This document shows, in pieces, positions 1 through 11,351 of a stretch of DNA of 64,000 nt (position 1 is its first letter; the number at the start of each line of letters is the position of its first letter). The stretch spans positions 992,001-1,056,000 of the forward strand of contig JAADJZ010000010.1 in NCBI GenBank assembly GCA_011032825.1, written 5' to 3'. Below the pieces are notes generated by a model. The model did no database searches. It had not been told where the DNA came from and saw nothing but the letters and a program-made list of their open reading frames with translations. The translations under genes were made by a program, and so were the position numbers. Source of the DNA: Massariosphaeria phaeospora. Lineage: Eukaryota > Ascomycota > Dothideomycetes > Pleosporales.

Positions 1-551
1 GTATTCGCGCGGGGAAGCCACACGAAATACATCGCCATAGCGTGGAAAGACCCGAACAATATCGTTGAAGAGCTGACACCCAAGAGTGAGAATAAATAGT
101 AACCAGTTAAGTTGATTAGAGTATGTACAGACTAGCCTGCCGCATTGAAGATCGAAGGGATGAAAGATTTCCCTTACGAAATCTCAGTGATGCGCAGTAG
201 CCTGTTTTTCGTATGCATCCTTGTTGTACATTTGCAGCCGTGAAAAATCTTCCGTACAAGCTACTAAGCCCGACTTTTGTCAGGAATATTATCCCAGAAG
301 TCGATCCTAGCTCCGCTCGTCCAAAAGTAAGTATGAAAGCATCCGAAAGACCGTCGAAACCACTAAACCGCTAGGGTTAAACGATGGCACGACGAACTAA
401 AACCCCAACCACCATATCATACACATGCTGTCATTTTGTGACTTCTCGTTCGTAGCTCCTTCGCTGTCATTTGGTGGGTATCGTTTTGTCATCATCATCA
501 ATCATATCGTACTTTTGAGGTATCCATTTTCTCCTATTGCAGTTCATGGCA
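1..551. other. Left-edge intergenic DNA
   Basis: No reading frame with coding character or plausible splice structure is seen on either strand. It is the 3' flank of the minus-strand gene that ends at 552. Confidence 0.5.
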
Positions 552-2829
552 TCAATGGCTGCCGCATGCTCCCGACTGAGTGTCTTCAGTCTTGTTCCAA
601 CCTTTTCCCTTCAGCAAGTTCACAATGCTACTCTTTCGTGGCGTCAGCTTCCTCACAGCTCGACTGATCGGTCCATGTCCTTCTTCTTTGGGAGGCGCAA
701 TGTTTTCGTACTTGAGTTTTCGAGTCGCCAAGGGGTCAAGCATCGTGCTGAGCAAATCGTGATCCAGACGGTATTTATGTTCGAACTCCTATGTCATGTC
801 AGAATACCCACTTGCTCGTCGACGATTATTCACTTACCCAGAGACTATCTGCTGCCTCATCCGTCATGCAGGTGTCACGAAGCTGGAGGAAAATGTAGCA
901 TTTGGCGAGATTTTCCTGATTTAACGTGCACTTTCCTAAAAGGCCTTCTGGTTTGTAGTGTGGATTTACCTGCGCTATCGAGACTTCGGTGCGCCAGCGA
1001 TCGTATTTTGCAGAGAAACGACCGGCCCACCAGATGGGAGGCTTTGGCTCGGTAACCTGCACGATGGGAGAACCATTAGCGACGCTCTTATATTGACGGT
1101 CTAGGATCGACCATGGGCGGGCAAGTGGACTTCGGACGCTGACGAACTGCGGTAAGACCACTGCCGCATCAGGCGATTCATCAGGGACAGCATCTTCCGC
1201 TGCCTCCTTTTCCTCTTCAATTGGAGCTGTTGGTTGGTTGCTACCAAAATTAACTGCAAATGGTGCAAAAACGGACTCCCGCAAATAAAGGCCGGGGTTG
1301 TTTACCTTAGGCACACTCTGCTCTTGTCCATGCTTCACAGCAGGAGCTGGCGAGGGGGGTGTATAAGATACGGGGGTCTGGTCTGGTTTCGTTTTTAAGA
1401 GCACCGGCATTGATGGAGACCGGAACTTTTCTGGGATAGGAGGCACAGGTATGGCAAGTTCAGAGGGTCTCATCATGTGGTGGAAAGTAGAGGAACGAGG
1501 AAGTCTCACCTCATCATACGGACCAACCACAGACGTTGACGATGTACCCTCAACGTTGCGCACAGATGCAGCTGTGAGCGTCCTCCTATCCAGGTTTTTG
1601 CTCGAGCTCATTCGTGGCAAAGCTAATTGCGCAGCTGCAGGTTCACTTGCGGGTGGAGTCGGGGCACCAACCGCACCCATCAGTCGAGGCTGAGCGATGA
1701 AGCTGCCGTTGAAATTGCGGGACGGATTCACCGGTTGAAGTATGCTCGGCATGTTGTCTTGAACTCGCTTGGCCGTCGGTGGTGTGTTTGTCTCGAGCGT
1801 TGGGCCGAGTCGCTCACCTGTTGCCAGAGGCGTCGGACGGCGAGCTTGTCTGTTTGGCCTATGGGAGTTCCCTGACCCAGCTGAGACTGGAGTAGGCGAT
1901 GCTGCCAGACTCTCCCGTTTCGAAGGGACCTCCGGTATCCGCGACATTCTACGATTCTCACGGTTGGCTGCTGGAATATTCTCCTTGGCTGAAGGTCGTT
2001 GCACAAGACGTGTTGCAGAGGGCTTTTGCGGCAACTTCGACTTTCGAGTTGCGACAAAGCCTGTCGGTGGCAGTGAATCCACCGCATTCACCAGGTTCGG
2101 GGTTGTATGCGATCTGACAGACGTCTTTGAAGGGGACACAGATGCTGCATTCACACCAGCAAATGCCAACCCTGCTGCAATGTCTTTGGCCTGCTTTGCC
2201 GTGTGTTGTGGAACATACTGACGCGGACTCGAGCGCCGACGTTCAGTTGCTGGGGGACTAGGCGTGGGAATCTTGGACGGAGCAGCGCTGTGGGCATCGA
2301 GGTTGAGAGGTAGTGCGGCCTTTTGTGCGGGAGGTTCGTCTTCATAGGCCGACGTCTCGGATCCGCTCCTGCTGGGTCGGGGGATGTAGCTCATGGTGTG
2401 AGCCCGCGGTAGGGGTTTGGGCGTCGCGTCTGGATCCAAGTCTCGGGCCGTCTGCTGTGCATTCGCGGAACTGGTACGCTTCTTGGGCGATCCACTGCCA
2501 TCGTCCACCGACGTCGAATCACGGACTAGAGGGAAGCGTCTGCCAGACTCGAGGGCCACGTTTGACTGACGGCCTGGTGGCTGTGGACCAAGAGTCGTCT
2601 TGCGTTGCAACCGCGGGGTCGAGATGGACATGAAGGACAGGCCATGGCTGATTGTACGGCGGAACCGGCTGGCTGCACCGTTGTTGTTCTGGTCGGAATT
2701 CGGAGGCCGGTGGGCCGCAGCCTTCTCTTTTCGGCTCACCATCTTGGACGGCGCGTCGCTGCCGGGCTGAGCCGTCTCCCACTGAGCGCGGATCTGCTCG
2801 AACTTCTGTGGATCTGGATAGGTCAGCAT
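552..2829 (-). CDS. Uncharacterised Ser/Pro-rich protein, two exons
   Basis: Two exons, 2829-838 and 788-552, joined by a 49-nt intron (GTAAGT donor, CATAG acceptor) at codon phase 0, give about 742 residues. I chose the ATG at 2829 because the frame upstream to 3039 opens only with a non-ATG codon. The first ~550 residues are low complexity, rich in Ser, Pro, Thr and basic residues, and look disordered, with many SP/TP sites. The last ~150 residues are more ordered: a Trp-rich stretch (IWWAGRFSAKYDRW), a Cys-containing helix-like segment, and after the intron a basic tail ending near PRKSSIVNLLKGKGW. I recognise no family. A regulatory or scaffold protein is possible but is only a guess. It stands alone on the minus strand, head-to-tail with TOF1. 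Confidence 0.75.
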
Positions 2830-3216
2830 GGCGGAACGTGCGGCGGGCGTGCTGCGTGGGAAACATACATGCTGAGGGTGTTGGGGTGGTCGTGTTCTTG
2901 GCTGGTGGGAGCGAAGTAAACACGGAAGTCGCGTTGGGGCATGACTCCACGCGCAATTTTCACAGGAGCGGCTGCCAAAACGAGGTGAATGCGGAATCGA
3001 CGTGGCTCCGAAAGTAAACAAACAGCCGAGAAACTCCACTGTGGGCGGGCCCCGCGCACTCTGAGAGCATCATGATAGTTAAGAAAGACGAGAGTGCGAA
3101 GATAACTAGGAATAAGACAATTCGTGATTTTGAGGGTATCCCAGCTTAGAATCAAAACCTACCGACGCCGCTTCCATGCTGCAAACCAAGACCTGCGTAT
3201 TCCGGACAATAACATC

Positions 3217-6200
3217 TTATTCCGAATCACTGTCGATAACAAAGCCCGCCCTCACATTCCTCGCAGCTAGCCTACGGACCACTGGTACATCCTCTTCATC
3301 TTCATCATTGTCTGCATCTACCATGGCGACATCACGATCATGTTTACTGGGCAGTGCAGAGGAACTCAAAGGCACATCTCCATCGCTGGCGTGTGCTACG
3401 CCGGCATGCTGTGATGACAATGGAGTGTCAGTAGCAGCATCTTCTTCTTCTGAGGCCGGAATATCTCCGACCTCTTCTGAATGTGCTCGGCTACTTTCAC
3501 TCAAGACATCATCCTCTTCAACCTGACTATCGTCCGTATCAAATGGTCCTGCCCTTCGCTTTGGGGGAGTCTTGCGCCTCTTGGGCTCCTTGCTTGCTCG
3601 GGTTGGCTCACCGGCCTTCCTCTTCTTGGACGATGCCAGCTCTGCGCTACCCAAGCTCAATGACTGTTTGATTCGAGATATGGTCGCGTTACGCATCGTT
3701 TCCTCTCTAGCAAAGAACTCGGCATTGCGCTCTTCATCCCAGTCCTCATCATCAGAATCGTGTACGAGAGCTGTACTTTTCTCTTTCATCAGCTTCTCAA
3801 TTTCCTTCTTACGCCGAGCTTCGGCTCTGCGATCCTTTTCTTCATCGTCTAACTCGGTGGGCGTTCTTGCGCGTCGACGTCGTTTGAGAACTTTCCTACC
3901 AGTACCGTCGGCCCTCCTGGCAGTTGGGGCATCAGGCCCGTATTCGCCTAGGTCTTCTTCGGAATCATGTCCGATTCCATCTGAGTCATCATCAAAATCT
4001 ACCCGACGGGTAGATCGGCGTGCTGCCACTGCCTTGCTACGAAGAAGATCCTCTGGCCCTTTCCCATCGTCGTATGTTGGAGGGTCGAACTCAAACTTCC
4101 GGATCAAGTCGATAGCTTCCTGCAAAGCAGTGGATGAGAGAGAGGATGGAACAACCCAAGTGGCGTCTGGGTCATTCTCCTCTCCAAGTCTAGTAAAGCC
4201 GACTAGAGTCATGAGCAGACGTAGTTTATTGTCTTTAAACATTGCGACCCGACGCTCCTCATTGTCAGGCTTGATCACTGTTATCTGTTAATAAAGTTGT
4301 GTTTGCAAATTCGAACCAGCACTCACATATTGACGGCGGCTTGGGAGCTTCAGACTCAGAGTTGTCTTCTGCGACTGTTTCACCGTCGACCACGGCTACG
4401 GCCTTACGCGCCTCTTCCATGTCCTCCCAAGCCTTGCGCTCTTCTGCCGCAGAAGAAAGTAGATCTCGTACCCAGCGAAGGGCATCAGACTTTTGCTGGT
4501 TCACAAGCACACCTACAGCCACTCCAACCTGTTCTGACTTTTTCATTCCGGGCTTGACTTCCAATTCTGCAGGTGCACGGGGGGTCCGAATTGGCAATTC
4601 TTTGTCGTGACCGTGCTCTAGATAGAATATAGAAGCAGGTATTTTGCTAAACAGCATCTCCACAATGAGTTCTGGCCTTTCCTGAACTCGTTTCACAACT
4701 GTCCGGAAGAAGTGCCTTGTGAACTCTTCCCACTCTTTGAACGATGGCAATTCTGGATCCAGGCCTTCTGGCCCTTTTATCATTTTGTTGAAAAGCTGAA
4801 GTATGTCAACTCGATAGAGCAGCACACCGATCTCCATCTTGAAAGTCACACGGTAGAAGAATCGATGTGCCCGTTTGAGTTGCTCCGTATTCAGCTCCTT
4901 GTAGTATTTGATGAATGAAACGAAAGTGTTGACGCTGCTTTGGTTCAGGAATTTCGCAGCGAATCGAGTGAAATCGAATTTTCGTTCCGAAACGACTTTT
5001 TGCGCAGCTGCGATGTCTTCGGTCTCCGATACATGTCCTTCTTCTCCTTCTTCCCCTTGTGCTTGTGCTTGCTTCTTGCGAATCTTCCGAGCTCGCCGCT
5101 TAGATCGCACCTGCAGATCTACGTTTTGTTTGGCATAACGCTCCAACATGCGAAGGAAGACATGCGAGAGTTCTGTGACTGCATCCAAGTAACCAAAACC
5201 CTGATCTTTGTAAGATCTAAGGATAAGCACGATCCGATCATGGGTCGATTCTTCATAGAAAATACGGTTCTGGATGTTTTCGGCAATTTCCTGGTCATCA
5301 TCTAGCGCTGATTCGGACATCTCTTGTACGGTGTGTAGAATCTGGGTGAAACACTTCATCCCTGCGTTCAAGTCTCGCCAGGCCTTCTCATCTTGACTCT
5401 TCTGCATGAAGCGATTAAGAAGGATAAATGTCTCCTGGTTCATTACTTCGGCGACCAGTCCGTAGCTCTCATCTTCGGCTGTAAGAACCTCGTTGCTCTT
5501 TGGATCCACTGCCCTCTCCTTCAGGGCCCGCCGGCGTGCACACTCTGCTCGGAGGAACCATGACACGAGATAGAAATACTGCCGCGAGTGTCTCACTTCT
5601 ACACGCTCGGTTTCACGCTCGATGGCCTTCCGTAAATGTAAAAACAGCGGATTGAACGATGAGTCCAAGAACTCCTCCACGAACGTTTTGATATGATTCC
5701 GCGCCGAGGACGTCAGTCCGACAGGGAGATCGAATTCTTCCCTCTCTTGCTCATCGTCCTTTTTGCGTCCAACTCGTTTAGGTTTGTTCCATTTTTTAGT
5801 TGTGTCCATCTTCTGCATGCTCTTCTGCGCCTTGCCGAGCACGTCCTGTCCAGATATTGTGGACACCTTCTCATCTTCCCGTTTTACCCAGATCATACTT
5901 CCAAATCGGTTGTGACGGCTTGGAGCATATCGTGCATAGCTGGCAAGCATAGCCTTCTCCTTCTGTATTAGACCCTTGAGCTCGTCGGTGTTCTTGCTTT
6001 TGAGTTTCTGGTCCTCCATAAAGAGCTTCTCTGCGTCAATGCCTTTAAGTAGATAGAACAGGACCTCAAGTATGATAACATCTTGATTAATGAAATCCTC
6101 GCCAATGCTAGATGCAACACTAAGAATGACCTGAAAGATATCTTGCTCTTGAAAAGTATCGATCGTCGCCGAGCGCGAGATTTCGGCTTCATCAATGTCC

Positions 6201-6902
6201 ATAGGCACTGTGTTAGGCGGCGAAAGCATGACGATATTGCGTATAAAGTAAAGAGCGATTCGGATGATACCCTCGTCCCGCTGGGTTCGTTCGCGAAGAG
6301 GGACAGCCATGGATGGGAGAGCGATTCGAACCGTAGTTTGTAGGATCCTAGCTCTGTCATGGTGTAGAATCGCACGCTTGTAGCCAATTTGCGCCAGTTG
6401 AATATATGCGTTGTGCCGGTGATGGTTAATGGTCGCTTCGACGGGGTCGATCTCGAAGGGCCATGTGAGAGGAACAAGAAGCTCCACTGCCCCGGTTAGT
6501 TTCGCATGTATGATGGCTACATGTCCACTTACAGCATGCAACTGCAATCTTCTGCTTGAGTTTGTCCTGGATGACCCGCTCAGAGACCTTCGACAGAATC
6601 TCCAGTAGATCACCCTTGACCAGGTTCGCCTCTGCCATACACCGGGCAACATCGCGACGGTTCAATTGTCCATCGGCGAACTTGAGCCACTTGCGCAAAT
6701 CCTTCAAGCAAAGGAATGCATCGTCTCCAAGGGCATAGGTCCCATCGTCGCCGCTGCCACCAAGCTGCAACAGACGTTAGTGCGCTTGCGTGCAGCGGTA
6801 GCCTCTAACAATACGTACCGCTGTGATGAGACTGTAGACGTGGGCACGGATTTCTGGATCGATCGGGTCCTTCGCCCACTCGTCCAGCGTTGTCTGCGCC
6901 AT
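3217..6902 (-). CDS. TOF1: Tof1/Timeless-family replication fork protection protein
   Basis: Homologue of topoisomerase 1-associated factor Tof1 (Swi1 in fission yeast, Timeless in animals). With Csm3/Tipin and Mrc1 it travels with the replisome, supports fork pausing and relays checkpoint signals in the nucleus. Four exons (6902-6819, 6764-6533, 6486-4327, 4277-3217) have canonical borders and sum to an exact frame of about 1178 residues, close to the usual family length. The start (MAQTTLDEWAKD) is the first ATG. The N-terminal TIMELESS domain is seen from ALGDDAFLCLKDLRKWLK through PLTWPFEIDP and the helical repeats after it. The C-terminal ~350 residues are acidic/basic low complexity (DDEDEEDVPVVRRLAARNVR near the end). 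The last splice uses the second of two nearby AGs (4278); the first would shift the frame. Family assignment is firm; the disordered tail is the least certain part. Confidence 0.93.
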
Positions 6903-7175
6903 TGTTGGTTGTTCGTGAGTCTGTCTCCGGAGCTGGCCAAGGTGTGGTCGGTCGTTGCACTCCAGCGCCGAGTGGACGCGTCGCGTGCACGCGTAAAGTG
7001 ATCCGACAAACCATGCAAATACGCCAAGCACGGCGCTGGCTCGGCAAGTATCCGAGCCGAGGTCGGCTTTCATCGGCACTAGTTTGCAACCAGCATAGCT
7101 TGGCTGTGAACATACTCACACTCACATGTCTTCACGTCTCGACGTCTTCGCTCTTCGCGTTTCTTGATACCTATC

Positions 7176-8233
7176 ATGCCGTTCATGTCAGCGTCGAGAC
7201 ACGCTTTTCGCTGCGCTGCCAAGCGGCAATGCCGCAGTTTCAGCACTTCGCCCTCTCTAGGCGCTGCCGCCGAGGTAAAGAAGCTCGGCGTAATTGGCGC
7301 AGGCCAGATGGTATGTGTTCTTTCCAAATGCAAGACGGCCAATTGACTGAGCTAGGGGCTTGGAATTGCTCTCGTTGCAGCCCAGAAGGCTTCAGTGTCA
7401 GTTCGGTTGATTGACAACTCCCAAGCTTCGATTGATAAAGGCTTGAAGTTCGCCGACAAGCTCCTAGAGAAAGACGTAGGAAAAGGAAGATTGTCTACAG
7501 AGGATGCCGCTGCTGCTAGAGAGCGACTAACCTCGAGCACGTCCCTGGATGATCTTTCGGATGTTGATTTCGTTATTGAAGCTGTCCCGGTAGGCAGAAT
7601 GGATCGACTACTTCAACCGGGGTTAATCAAACACAGGAAATCCTGGATCTCAAATCTAAGATCTTCTCGCAGCTTGCGCAAATATGTCCCTCGCATGCAA
7701 TCTTAGCAACAAACACATCTTCCATATCGATTACCAAGATTGCTGCATGCACCACGAAGGACCCCGCAGATCTCTCGGCCTCGTCGCGGGTAATCAGCAC
7801 ACATTTCATGAACCCAGTGCCCATCCAGAAGGGTGTCGAGATCATCACTGGTCTACAAACATCCCAAGACACCGTCGACACTGCGATTGAATTTTGCAAA
7901 AAGATGGGCAAGATCCCGTCGACAAGTGCAGATTCTCCCGGTTTCCTTGCCAACCGCATCCTTATGCCGTATATCAACGAAGCTATCATCTGTCTAGAGA
8001 CTGGTATTGGCACCAAGGAGGACATCGACAGTATCATGAAGAACGGTACAAACGTGCCCATGGGTCCGTTGCAGCTTGCCGATTTCATCGGCATCGATAC
8101 ATGTCTGGCGATCATGAGAGTCCTTTACCAAGATACAGGCGATTCTAAATATCGCCCGGCCGTTTTGATGAAAAGGATGGTAAATGCAGGTTGGTTAGGC
8201 AAGAAGAGTGGGAAAGGCTTTTACGATTACTAG
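7176..8233 (+). CDS. 3-hydroxyacyl/3-hydroxybutyryl-CoA dehydrogenase, mitochondrial
   Basis: NAD-dependent oxidation of L-3-hydroxyacyl-CoA to 3-ketoacyl-CoA, a beta-oxidation step. Exons 7176-7310, 7356-7589 and 7637-8233 keep phase 0 and give 321 residues, normal for the single-function HADH family. The first ~35 residues are rich in Arg, Ser and Ala ([19 protein letters not shown]), which fits a mitochondrial presequence. The Rossmann motif [11 protein letters not shown] is rebuilt exactly across the first intron, then VRLIDN supplies the acidic residue expected to bind the NAD ribose. Catalytic-region signatures are [17 protein letters not shown] (His) and SPGFLANRI (Asn). The C-terminal helical domain ends [14 protein letters not shown]. 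No peroxisomal SKL-type end is present. Its start lies about 270 bp from that of TOF1, so the two share a divergent promoter. Confidence 0.93.
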
Positions 8234-9222
8234 AAGCAGGTCCTCATACACCAATAAAACCCCTTGACATGCATCCCTCTGAATCTGCTAGGAACATTAA
8301 ATACTAATGTACAATTGAAGTGGTCATTCTAACTTTTTGATAAAGCTTACTTGATTGGACCCGAGTGCCACCGAGCAAGCGAAGGACATGTTGCTTATGA
8401 CAAAGCTCCACACTACTGATCCGATACAACACGCAGCATTCGCCTTCCGCTCAAAGCTTCACCATCTAAACGCAGCTGTACACGCCCTCAAGACCCAGAA
8501 GGTTTTAATTTCATACGCCTACTAGGACCCCAAAACTCCGCTTCACGAACCACTCGTTTTCCAGACATGTTCGAAAGTCAAAAGTCTCGTTGTCCTACGC
8601 GTATATCAAGACCAACTAGCTTCTTCCATTTACTAATCTGGTTACCCGCGGCGTCTATTCGCAGTCTTTAGCTCAACCATAAGTCAGAGGCGTAAATACA
8701 ACAGTGGCCACGAAACAATGTCTTTGTTGCGTAGCTGACCTCTGTGTCTCTCTGGTCCAACTACGTGTCCTGCCTAAGCGAGGAGTTATTCTGGTACCGA
8801 ATTCCCACGCACAATGTCTTAGAGAATTTAGGCCAATCAGTAACGAACCAACTACTGGTCTGAAAACTTTTCGTAGCGAAAACATGGTACACTAGCGTAG
8901 AGGATACTCCGCGCAACTGCAAAATTGAAGCGCACTGTTGGACGGGGATCATGTAATTTTGATAACTAAGTAGCTAGTCTGAAGCAAGGTTATTTGGGTG
9001 TAGAGGCGAGCAATCAACATGATGATGTACTGGTTGATACTCTTGCTCGATATGTGAAGCAGGCCAACTGGCAATGCTGAAAGCTAAAAAATCAGTATGA
9101 TAGGGTATCTGTTGACCCAGAACGCGAAAATCAAGTAATCCAGTCCGTAGACCCGCTATGCAGATGCCTCGCTGAAATCGTTCGCACCCGGCAATGTACC
9201 CATTCAAGATATCCATGCCCCT
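8234..9222. other. Intergenic region between convergent genes
   Basis: About 1 kb between two gene 3' ends. I see only short frames with no splice-linked partner, no tRNA-like fold and no repeat. It probably holds the 3' ends of both transcripts. Confidence 0.5.
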
Positions 9223-10629
9223 CTACTCCTCCTCCGAAACAACCTCGTCTTCATCCTGCGGGACCAGGCACCCACACTGCCACTCCCCGCCGTTCATTCC
9301 CGGGTACTTCTTCCTCCACAACCTCTCATAAGCCACAACCTCCCCCAACCTCTTCAACTCCTCCGGCTTCAGCAGCGACCTATCCCCCGTGCGCTGGTAC
9401 TCCGGATACGTCTTCCACAAACCCTGCTGGAACTTCTGAGCCTCGTCGTATTTGCGCTGATCCGCCGGCTCGACCTGGTGCCCCTTTCCAGTAAGTAGAT
9501 CAGGGTCGTTGAGAAACTGTCCGCGGGGACCATGGCGGCCGGGTTTGAGAAACGGAGCGGGCGAGCGGGCACGGCGTTGGGAGCACGCGTTGTAGGGGAT
9601 GCATGTGCGGAAGAAAGTAAGCGTAGGCGGGCCGGAGTGGAAGATTTGAAGGGGGATCTTGTCGGGCATGTGCGCGGTGAGGATTTGGTGTTCGTTTTCC
9701 TCGGGCAGGTGCGCGATTTGCGTGGCGGTGAAGGCGGATCGCGGGTCGAGGCCAAGCTGGTTGGGGAGCGGGCCTTGGCTTGTAGGTTGAAGCTGCGCTG
9801 GGGTAGGCGCAACGGTAGGCACAGTTGCGGGCGCAGGCGTTTGGCGGCGTGGTGCGGGTTCGTCGGGGCGCGCAGAGAACTCTTCGAACAGGACTTCTGC
9901 GAGATTGTTGGGGCTTTCGCCCTCTAGTTCTTCTTCGTCGGAGGATTCTTCTTCCTCGGAAGCAACATCGATAGTAGGAGGGCTAGGCGCGTTGCGTGGC
10001 GGAGGCGGAGGCGAGCTGACCATCTTACGAGCAGGTTCTGGGCTTTGGTGTGTCTTCTGCTTCTTGGGGGTGTGGTGCGGCGCCGTTGGTAGCTCGTCCT
10101 CCGCGTCGCCATACTTCCGCTTGCTGGCTTTTGATTCGGCCGCTGCTTGCCTGTTGGAGCCAGCTCCATGATTGCCGTTTGCATGGTCAATCAACCTCGG
10201 GCCCATGGCCTTCTTCTCCATGGCCTCAATCCACTCTGCGATCTCCATCTTCCTGAGATCCTTCATCTCTTGTACCTTGGCTTCCCCAGCATACTCTCGG
10301 ACAACGTTGAGCAGTGCTTCAACGTTGAACTTGTTGGCCAGCGACTTCGCGCCGCGCGGTACTCGCTTCCTATTTCCCGATGGATCGTGGAATAGTGGGA
10401 TTCTTAGCCCATCTGCTTCGTAGATCATCGGCCCTACATTTCCCTTTGGCTTTGGCTTTGGCTTTGGCTTCGTAGGGCGGTTTTGCATCGCAGTTCCGTT
10501 TGGCGTCGGCTTAGGTTGCGTAGTGCGCTTGGTGGCCTTTTCTTGCGTCGTCTTGTTCTTCCCTCGCTGCACTGGCGCGCCCATCTTTAGTGCGGACGCA
10601 TCGTCAATTATGGTGGTTCGGCGGTCCAT
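9223..10629 (-). CDS. Uncharacterised Lys/Pro-rich, nuclear-type protein
   Basis: Intronless frame of 468 residues starting at the ATG at 10629. The N-terminus is strongly basic with a KPKPKPKPKG run near residue 55. A short predicted helical block follows (FNVEALLNVVREYAGEAKVQEMKDL), then a KKQK/KRKYG basic cluster, Pro runs and a Ser/Glu-rich acidic stretch (EEEESSDEEELEGE). The last ~130 residues are more ordered and end in an acidic tail after WQCGCLVPQ. Composition suggests a nuclear protein. I recognise no catalytic motif or named domain, so no function is offered. A coding gene is likely because the frame is long, starts cleanly and has no in-frame stops across changing composition. 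Confidence 0.72.
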   Translation of the reverse strand: MDRRTTIIDDASALKMGAPVQRGKNKTTQEKATKRTTQPKPTPNGTAMQNRPTKPKPKPKPKGNVGPMIYEADGLRIPLFHDPSGNRKRVPRGAKSLANKFNVEALLNVVREYAGEAKVQEMKDLRKMEIAEWIEAMEKKAMGPRLIDHANGNHGAGSNRQAAAESKASKRKYGDAEDELPTAPHHTPKKQKTHQSPEPARKMVSSPPPPPRNAPSPPTIDVASEEEESSDEEELEGESPNNLAEVLFEEFSARPDEPAPRRQTPAPATVPTVAPTPAQLQPTSQGPLPNQLGLDPRSAFTATQIAHLPEENEHQILTAHMPDKIPLQIFHSGPPTLTFFRTCIPYNACSQRRARSPAPFLKPGRHGPRGQFLNDPDLLTGKGHQVEPADQRKYDEAQKFQQGLWKTYPEYQRTGDRSLLKPEELKRLGEVVAYERLWRKKYPGMNGGEWQCGCLVPQDEDEVVSEEE

Positions 10630-10630
10630 T

Positions 10631-10797
10631 TTTGCGTCTTCGGTTGTGTGTAGAGTTGGTGGTTGGAAGAGAAGAGGAAGACAATGAAGAGGTTTTGGCG
10701 GTTCGACGGTGTATATTTGCGTCTTCAGTTATGTGTGTAGAGTTGGTTGGTGGTTGGAAGAGAAGAGGAAGACAAAGAAGAGGTTTTGTTAACTAGG
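10631..10797 (+). repeat. Tandem duplication of ~85 bp upstream of the 9.2-10.6 kb gene
   Basis: Two imperfect copies begin with TTTGCGTCTTC at about 10631 and 10716. Both continue through TAGAGTTGG, GGTTGGAAGAGAAGAGG and AAGAGGTTTTG, with a few substitutions and small insertions. The first copy starts at the ATG of the minus-strand gene, so its 5' leader or core promoter is duplicated. Confidence 0.85.
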
Positions 10798-11351
10798 AAC
10801 GAGAAAGCTCTTGTCTCGTCTGCACAATGTATTGTCTCGCTGTGACGTATCTGGCCCGCTTATTAGCTGGAAAGACCGTGGTTTCTTCTATAGTGACTCA
10901 CAACGTATTCACTAGGCGATCGAGTTGCGGGCAGGTATGTGGTGAATTCGAATATTCGGCTACGAATCTCACCGGCAAGTAGCTTGATACAGGGATGAAG
11001 TGAAAACCACCTTCGGGCGTACGTGAATATTCTGCGAATAGACAGGGAATATACGGTGAATAGACAATGAACAGACGTTAAATATTGTGCGAGGAAACAG
11101 GGAGATGATTAAAACCCCTAGTTTTTTGTAGAAGAACCACGGAACACTTGGGAAAATTTTGATTTTTTTAGAATCATCACCCACGGTGCCATGGTACAGG
11201 ACGCTAACCCTCCCACGACACAATCATGTCTTTCGGTATCATGCTTTAACCTTTCCCGCCCCTGCAGCGGCAATACATTTTGAAGTCGGCCTCGTGAATA
11301 ACAACCACTAAGCTCATCCCCCAAATGTCTTTCTCACCATCTTCGTAAAGC
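10798..11351. other. AT-richer intergenic DNA
   Basis: No gene recognised. Short imperfect repeats of a GAATATTCG/GTGAATA type occur around 10950-11080. It separates a gene start from the 3' end of the MFS transporter gene, both on the minus strand. Confidence 0.45.

Noticed and set aside
2829..3039. N-terminal extension of the first gene to 3039
   Set aside because: The extended frame opens with GTG and has leader-like composition; the ATG at 2829 is preferred.
3572..4291. 239-codon plus-strand frame antisense to TOF1
   Set aside because: Ser/Arg-rich shadow of the acidic Tof1 tail; the sense strand has clear splice structure.
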